In this document: positions 5,869-8,951 of the stretch, in pieces
Numbering within the stretch: position 1 is the stretch's first letter
Layout: each line of letters starts with the position of its first letter
Source: Oscillospiraceae bacterium
GTDB lineage: Bacteria; Bacillota; Clostridia; Oscillospirales; Ruminococcaceae
Reading direction: 5' to 3'
Length of the DNA: 8,951 nucleotides
NCBI GenBank assembly: GCA_030527085.1
Contig: JAUNBN010000042.1
Span: 1 to 8,951 of the forward strand
Program-made: the position numbers and the translations under genes
Notes under the pieces: generated by a model
What the model saw: only the letters and a program-made list of their open reading frames with translations
Databases searched by the model: none
Told to the model about the DNA's origin: nothing

Positions 5869-6579
5869 TTAAGCGAACTGAGCGGCGGTTTCGAGCGCGG
5901 CCTTTATCATGCGGTCTAGTGCAGTCTCGCGCTCCTCGCTCGAAAGCTCGGTCTTTTCAAAGATGCCGTCGGAAACGGAGCAGATGGTGAGCGCGCGGCG
6001 TTTGAACTTGGCAGCGAGGGTGTAGAGCGCGGCGCTCTCCATCTCAACGGCTATAACGCCGTACTGCGTCCAGTATTCCGCGCCGGGAACCTGCTCGCCG
6101 TAGAACATGTCGCTGGTCTTGACAAGGCCGACATAGGGCTTGTCGCCGCTCGCGGCTATGTTGTCGTAGGCGGCGCTCAGCAGCTCGAAATCGGCTAAAG
6201 GCGCGTAGTCGCCGGCGAAGATGTGGCGATTCACGCCGTTGTCCGTGCAGCAGCCCATGGCCAGCACCAGATCCTTGAGCCTTATGTCTTCCCTGAGGCT
6301 GCCGCAGGTGCCTATGCGTATGAGGTTTTCTACGTCGTAAAACATCATAAGCTCGCTGACGTAGATGGAGATGGAGGGAACGCCCATGCCCGTGCCCATT
6401 ACGGAGACGCGCTTGCCCTTATAGCTTCCCGTAAAGCCCAGCATTCCGCGAACGTCGTTGAACAAAACGGCGTTTTCGAGATAGTTTTCGGCTATGTATT
6501 TTGCCCTCAAGGGGTCTCCTGGCAGGAGTATGCTCTTTGCTATATCGCCCTTTTCGGCTCTGTTGTGAGGAGTGCCCAT
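5869..6579 (-). CDS. deoD: Purine nucleoside phosphorylase, DeoD type (downstream paralogue)
   Basis: Cleaves purine (deoxy)ribonucleosides with phosphate to free base and (deoxy)ribose-1-phosphate, for purine salvage. The 236-residue length is normal for the hexameric DeoD family. Visible motifs are MGTPHNRAEKGD (His5), LLPGDPLRAKYIAENYLE, NDVRGMLGFTGSYKG, the phosphate-site IRIGTCGS, the purine/ribose-site AVEMESAALY, and the catalytic Asp204 in SVSDG with Arg217 in ERETA. I start it at the ATG at 6579 because the protein then aligns with E. coli DeoD (MATPH) and AAGGGGG (6594-6588) sits eight bases upstream, overlapping the stop of the preceding gene. A TTG at 6600 would add seven residues and is unlikely. 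It is 13 bases downstream of a second deoD-type gene and four bases upstream of a lipoprotein gene. Confidence 0.95.
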   Translation of the reverse strand: MGTPHNRAEKGDIAKSILLPGDPLRAKYIAENYLENAVLFNDVRGMLGFTGSYKGKRVSVMGTGMGVPSISIYVSELMMFYDVENLIRIGTCGSLREDIRLKDLVLAMGCCTDNGVNRHIFAGDYAPLADFELLSAAYDNIAASGDKPYVGLVKTSDMFYGEQVPGAEYWTQYGVIAVEMESAALYTLAAKFKRRALTICSVSDGIFEKTELSSEERETALDRMIKAALETAAQFA

Positions 6580-6592
6580 TTTTTTCGCCCCC

Positions 6593-7309
6593 TTATACAA
6601 ATTCGCACAGCGTGTCGAGCGCCGTGCATATCATGTTGTCCAGCGAGGTCTGCCGCTCGTCGGCGCTGAGCTCCGCCTCTTTGCCCACGATGCTGTCGGA
6701 GACCGTAAGCAGCGAGAGAGCGCGCACCCCGTACTTCTTCGCGAGAGTGTAGAGCGCGGCCGTTTCCATCTCGCCTGCCAGCGCGCCGTATTTTATCCAG
6801 AGCTCGTTGCTCCTGGGGCCCGTCAGCTCCTCTTGATAAAAGCAGTCCGAGGAGAGCACCATGCCCACTCGCATACTGAGCCCCTTCTCCTTAGCTATGC
6901 GCACCGAGGCGCGAAGCAAATCGAAGTCGGCAACAGGGCAGTAGGTTCCCGGGAAGATTCGGTTTATGTCGCTGTCGGTGCTCGCGCCCTCGGCGGCTAT
7001 CATGTCCTTGATATGCAGATCCAGGCTCATCGAGCCGCAGGTGCCTATGCGTATGGCGGTTTTAACGCCGTAGTCGCGCATAAGCTCTGTAGCGTAAATG
7101 GAAATAGAGGGCATGCCCATACCGCTGCCCATGGTCGAGACCCTCTTGCCCCTATAAGTTCCCGTGAAGCCGTACATTCCCCGAACCTTATTGAACTGCA
7201 CGGGGTTTTCAAAATAGTTTTCGGCGATGTACTTCGCCCTGAGCGGGTCGCCCGGAAGCAGTATCCCGCTGGCGACGGCGCCCGGCTCGGCGCCGATATG
7301 GATGCTCAT
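6593..7309 (-). CDS. deoD: Purine nucleoside phosphorylase, DeoD type (upstream paralogue)
   Basis: First gene of the minus-strand salvage operon. The 238-residue protein aligns end to end with the next gene product at about half identity by eye, and has the same active-site elements: MSIHIGAEPG (His4), LLPGDPLRAKYIAENYFE, NKVRGMYGFTGTYRG, IRIGTCGS, and the catalytic Asp in TVSDS with Arg in ERQTS. The purine-site strand is AGEMETAALY, with Gly where the sister has Val, and the mid-region (SSDCFYQEELTGPRSNELW) differs. Base preference may therefore differ, which is inference. The ATG at 7309 is preceded by AAGGAG (7322-7317) at seven bases. A longer TTG-initiated form from 7351 lacks support. 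Its promoter is at 7385-7357. Confidence 0.93.
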   Translation of the reverse strand: MSIHIGAEPGAVASGILLPGDPLRAKYIAENYFENPVQFNKVRGMYGFTGTYRGKRVSTMGSGMGMPSISIYATELMRDYGVKTAIRIGTCGSMSLDLHIKDMIAAEGASTDSDINRIFPGTYCPVADFDLLRASVRIAKEKGLSMRVGMVLSSDCFYQEELTGPRSNELWIKYGALAGEMETAALYTLAKKYGVRALSLLTVSDSIVGKEAELSADERQTSLDNMICTALDTLCEFV

Positions 7310-7356
7310 AACTCTTCTCCTTGCAAGCTTATTTGAGATGCCTTTTGACAATAATG

Positions 7357-7385
7357 ATTATACAACTCAGGCGCGCTTTGCGCAA
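7357..7385 (-). promoter_or_regulatory. Promoter of the deoD-deoD-lipoprotein operon
   Basis: On the minus strand TTGCGC (7385-7380) is followed by a 17-base spacer and a perfect TATAAT (7362-7357). A transcript from about 7350 would have a leader of some 40 bases carrying AAGGAG before the ATG at 7309. No clear promoter is visible inside the three-gene cluster. Confidence 0.7.
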
Positions 7386-7404
7386 CGCTTTTCGCCCGGG
7401 AGCG

Positions 7405-7437
7405 GGTTAAAAGCGGGCAGGGTGCTGTGTTTAACCG
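7405..7437. other. Spaced inverted repeat in the divergent deoD/DUF4358 region
   Basis: GGTTAAA (7405-7411) and TTTAACC (7430-7436) form a 7-bp inverted repeat 18 bases apart, between the deoD operon promoter and copy D of the dispersed repeat. It could be an operator or chance. Nothing else in 7386-7435 is recognisable. Confidence 0.3.
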
Positions 7438-7486
7438 TTTTTCCCCGCTGAAGGCGGGGGAAGCAGAGAGATATAAAAGCCCCGCG
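7436..7486 (+). repeat. Degenerate copy of the dispersed repeat (copy D)
   Basis: TTCCCCGC-TGAA-GGCGGGGGAA (7441-7462) keeps the palindrome core with one base missing in the left arm. After GCAGAGAG comes ATAAAAGCCCCGCG, a diverged form of the tail. Within it TATAAA (7472-7477) could serve as a -10 for the following lipoprotein gene, but no convincing -35 is visible (TGAAGG at 17 bases). Confidence 0.6.
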
Positions 7487-7521
7487 CCGAAAAACTCGCG
7501 ACGACTCGAAAGGAAGCTTGA

Positions 7522-8007
7522 ATGCTTAAAAGAGTATTCTGTTTAATAATTATTGCCGCGCTCGCCGCGCTTGGCCTTGCCGCCTGCGCAGGCTCGGACG
7601 GCTATAAGGCTCTGGACAGAGAAAAAGCGCTCGCCGCTGTTGAGAAGCTGGGTGTGTTCCCCGCTGCCATGCAGCCGGACGACGCGATGCTCGAGAGCGT
7701 CTACGGCCTCGACGTCTCGCTTATAAAGGACAGGCTCATAGGAGTGCCGCTCATGAACGTCCACGCCTCGATGTACTGGCTGCTGCTCGCCGAAGACGAG
7801 GACGCAGCCGCCGCGCTGGACATTCAAATGGAGGCTTATTTTAAGAGTTACCAGGAGCTCTGGGACAGTTACCTGCCCGAGCAGGCGAAGCTCGTGCGCG
7901 AGCGGCTCAAGGCGCGCTACGAGACCGAGGAGGGCGTCTGGCTGCTTTACATTATAAGCTCCGATAACGAGGCCGTGAGGCAGGCGGTCGAGGGAGCGCT
8001 CGAGTAA
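7522..8007 (+). CDS. DUF4358-like lipoprotein, function unknown
   Basis: A 161-residue putative lipoprotein. Residues 1-22 form a signal peptide: Lys3-Arg4, a hydrophobic stretch, then the lipobox LAAC with Cys22 as the lipidated residue. The remainder has features I associate with DUF4358 proteins of Clostridia: an ESVYGLD motif (58-64), a central VPLMNVHASMYWLLLAEDED, a helical segment ending in WDSYLPEQAKLV, and a final VWLLYIISSDN strand. The molecular function of that family is unknown to me. AAAGGAAG (7509-7516) precedes the ATG. It is divergent from the deoD operon and appears monocistronic, ending before copy E of the repeat. The family call is from memory of the pattern; the lipoprotein call is strong. 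Confidence 0.78.
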   Translation: MLKRVFCLIIIAALAALGLAACAGSDGYKALDREKALAAVEKLGVFPAAMQPDDAMLESVYGLDVSLIKDRLIGVPLMNVHASMYWLLLAEDEDAAAALDIQMEAYFKSYQELWDSYLPEQAKLVRERLKARYETEEGVWLLYIISSDNEAVRQAVEGALE

Positions 8008-8023
8008 GACAGCCGCCGCAAAT

Positions 8024-8077
8024 AGGGCTTCCTCCCCAGCCTTCGGCGGGGGGAGGAAGCCCTGAAAAGTTCCGAAC
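8024..8077 (+). repeat. Dispersed palindrome-plus-tail repeat (copy E, complete)
   Basis: AGGGCTTCCTCCCC (8024-8037) pairs perfectly with 8050-8063, and an inner GCC-TTC-GGC extends the hairpin. It is followed by GAAAAGTTCCGAAC, the tail as in copy C with one extra T. It lies between the convergent stops of the DUF4358-like gene and the XRE gene. No T-tract follows. Confidence 0.75.
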
Positions 8078-8097
8078 AGTCGGGTCGCTTCCCGAAG

Positions 8098-8340
8098 CTA
8101 CTTTATCTCCTGCTCGAGACTGTTAAAGACCTCGGTATCAAAAAACTGGGCTAGAGTGATTTCGAAGCCGTCGCAGAGCTTCTTTATCGTTACAACGCCC
8201 GGATTCAGGCTCTCGGCTCCCAAAATGCTCTTGACGGTAGATTGCGGCACGCCCGCGATATTTGCAAGCGCGTTAGGCGTTATGCAGCGCTCTTTGCAGA
8301 GCTCTATTATTCGCGCCGCAATAGCCTCGTAAGTCTCCAT
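8098..8340 (-). CDS. Small XRE-family helix-turn-helix regulator
   Basis: An 80-residue, single-domain DNA-binding protein. The helix-turn-helix is about residues 21-40 (TPNALANIAGVPQSTVKSIL), followed by NPGVVTIKKLCDGFEITLAQFFDTE and a C-terminal LEQEIK. This pattern is common in small stand-alone XRE regulators of Clostridia. I chose the ATG at 8340 because GAAGGA (8353-8348) lies seven bases upstream. A GTG at 8385 adds 15 codons but has no ribosome site and would run through the probable operators. The gene is divergent from a small gene at 8482. The intervening region carries repeated TGAARTATCA sites, so it probably represses the small gene and perhaps itself. Confidence 0.88.
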   Translation of the reverse strand: METYEAIAARIIELCKERCITPNALANIAGVPQSTVKSILGAESLNPGVVTIKKLCDGFEITLAQFFDTEVFNSLEQEIK

Positions 8341-8355
8341 TCTGCCGTCCTTCAA

Positions 8356-8417
8356 TGAAATATCGTTGTAAAAATGATATTTCACTGCCGATGCAAATAT
8401 TAGTGATACTTCACTAA
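8356..8417. promoter_or_regulatory. Operator cluster between the XRE gene and the small gene
   Basis: Three related sites are visible: TGAAATATC (8356-8364), TGATATTTCACT (8375-8386) and TGATACTTCACT (8403-8414). The first two form a 9-bp inverted repeat, TGAAATATC/GATATTTCA, with an 11-base spacer. The third lies in a second inverted repeat, TTAGTGA-TACT-TCACTAA (8400-8417). The common half-site is close to AGTGAARTATCA. The third site overlaps the -35 of the rightward promoter. Binding by the adjacent XRE protein is inference. Confidence 0.6.
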
Positions 8418-8438
8418 TTGGAGAGATTCTGCTATACT
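8410..8438 (+). promoter_or_regulatory. Promoter of the small gene
   Basis: TTCACT (8410-8415, four of six -35 positions) and TATACT (8433-8438, five of six -10 positions) are separated by 17 bases. The -35 lies inside the palindrome TTAGTGA-TACT-TCACTAA, so a bound repressor would block it. Transcription would start near 8445, just before the AGAGGAGAG ribosome site. Confidence 0.6.
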
Positions 8439-8481
8439 TCTCCTCGAGAGGAGAGACTTGCTTATGGAGAATTATCAGTAA

Positions 8482-8643
8482 ATGTATACTACACTGTTTA
8501 ATTATGTCAGCGATGCTTTATACGAGCTCGAGAGAGGCAGTACGATCACCGCCGCGCGTATTCTGCGCTTTGCTCAGGCCAAAACAGAGGACTTGTTTTT
8601 AGATGGCGAAACGTCAATGGAGAGGGAAAAGGAACAAGAATGA
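8482..8643 (+). CDS. Small acidic helical protein (53 residues), possibly a 5'-disrupted gene
   Basis: The ORF starts at ATG 8482 and ends at TGA 8641-8643; the product begins MYTTLFNYVSDALYELERG and contains ITAARILRFAQAKTEDLFL. It looks like two amphipathic helices and a charged tail, resembling small hypothetical proteins I recall near regulators in Clostridia. The best ribosome site, AGAGGAGAG (8447-8455), serves an earlier in-frame ATG at 8464, which encodes MENYQ before a TAA (8479-8481) immediately followed by the ATG at 8482. Either a five-codon leader drives reinitiation, or a nonsense change at codon 6 broke a 59-codon gene. GGAG (8466-8469) could serve the second ATG at a 12-base spacing. 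Base composition is AT-rich. Function unknown. Confidence 0.55.
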   Translation: MYTTLFNYVSDALYELERGSTITAARILRFAQAKTEDLFLDGETSMEREKEQE

Positions 8644-8646
8644 GAG

Positions 8647-8951
8647 TCAAAGTTCCGGCTCAAGCTTAAATCCCCTTTCGGCCAGAGCTGCAATTTTTTG
8701 AAAGTCGTCGAGCGCCTCGCCCTTGCTGCCGGGGTTGCGCAGCAGCGCGGCGGGGTGGTAGGTGCCGCACATCAGCACCTTGCCCTTCTGCATTATTCTA
8801 CCGTGGTCCTTTGTGACCTTGAAATCGGGGCCGATGAGCCGCTGGGCGGCTATGCGCCCCAGACAAACTATCAGCTTGGGTGAAACGAGCTTGAATTGCG
8901 CGCGCAGCCAGTCGAGGCAGGCCTCCTGCTCCTCGGGCAGGGGGTCGCGGT
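8647..8951 (-). CDS. Uracil-DNA glycosylase, family 4/5 type, C-terminal 100 residues (5' truncated by window edge)
   Basis: Removes uracil from DNA as the first step of base excision repair. The minus-strand frame is open from the window edge to a TGA at 8649-8647. It encodes RDPLPEEQEACLDWL, then the strand LVSPKLIVCLGRIAAQRLIG and the DNA-intercalation loop TYHPAALLRNPGSK, then DDFQKIAAL. LGRIAAQ and the HPAALLRNP loop are typical of the iron-sulfur family 4/5 uracil-DNA glycosylases. The active-site GE.PG motif and most cluster cysteines lie outside the window. The product ends shortly after, at FKLEPEL. Its stop is three bases from the stop of the convergent small gene, with no terminator between. 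Confidence 0.9.
   Translation of the reverse strand, partial: RDPLPEEQEACLDWLRAQFKLVSPKLIVCLGRIAAQRLIGPDFKVTKDHGRIMQKGKVLMCGTYHPAALLRNPGSKGEALDDFQKIAALAERGFKLEPEL

Noticed and set aside
6572..7336. Plus-strand open frame opposite the upstream deoD gene
   Set aside because: It mirrors a well-supported enzyme gene and shows no protein signature.
345..8077. CRISPR array
   Set aside because: Repeat copies are far apart, in both orientations, and have genes rather than uniform short spacers between them.
8439..8454. TCTCCT-CGAG-AGGAGA hairpin hiding the ribosome site of the small gene
   Set aside because: The predicted transcription start near 8445 leaves out the left arm, so the RNA hairpin would not form.
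8698..8883. Plus-strand 61-codon frame at the window end
   Set aside because: It lies opposite the clear uracil-DNA glycosylase reading frame on the minus strand.

Overview
The window looks like chromosomal DNA of a GC-rich Clostridia-type Firmicute, perhaps an uncultured gut lineage. The grounds are clear AGGAGG-type ribosome binding sites, sigma-A-like promoters, two short lipoproteins, a DUF4358-type protein and a small XRE regulator of a kind common in Clostridia. Isoleucine is often encoded by ATA despite the high GC. No finer placement is justified from sequence alone.

Layout. Positions 2-277 hold the 3' end of tuf (EF-Tu), closed by a strong hairpin. A promoter and ribosome binding site then lead into guaB (462-1574) and guaA (1690-3213), the two enzymes that convert IMP to GMP. 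This guaB product is a short IMP dehydrogenase without the regulatory CBS domains. Six bases after guaA is a clearly more AT-rich gene (3220-3906). It encodes a GIY-YIG (T5orf172-like) nuclease domain joined to a RAMA/DUF4357-like domain and looks like an accessory insertion. A bidirectional terminator (3959-3996) separates it from a convergent membrane protein with a long Ala/Pro/Glu-rich tail (4014-5054, minus).

Next is a minus-strand purine-salvage operon: two tandem, diverged DeoD-type purine nucleoside phosphorylases (7309-6593 and 6579-5869), followed by a thioredoxin-fold lipoprotein (5864-5292). It has a good promoter at 7385-7357. Divergent from it is a DUF4358-like lipoprotein (7522-8007). 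The last 850 bases hold a minus-strand XRE regulator (8340-8098), an operator-rich divergent promoter region, a plus-strand small gene (8482-8643) whose ribosome binding site serves an ATG six codons upstream with an in-frame TAA between, and the C-terminal 100 residues of a family 4/5-type uracil-DNA glycosylase (8951-8647, minus).

The intergenic spaces carry a dispersed repeat. It has a GC-rich palindrome centred on CCCCCGCC-nnn-GGCGGGGG, followed on one side by a tail close to GAAAARTCCRCGCG. I find six copies or half-copies (345, 1601, 5151, 5203, 7436, 8024). They lack T-tracts, so they do not look like ordinary terminators. The repeat, the CBS-less GuaB, the nuclease-RAMA gene beside guaA, and the XRE/small-gene module are the most interesting items.
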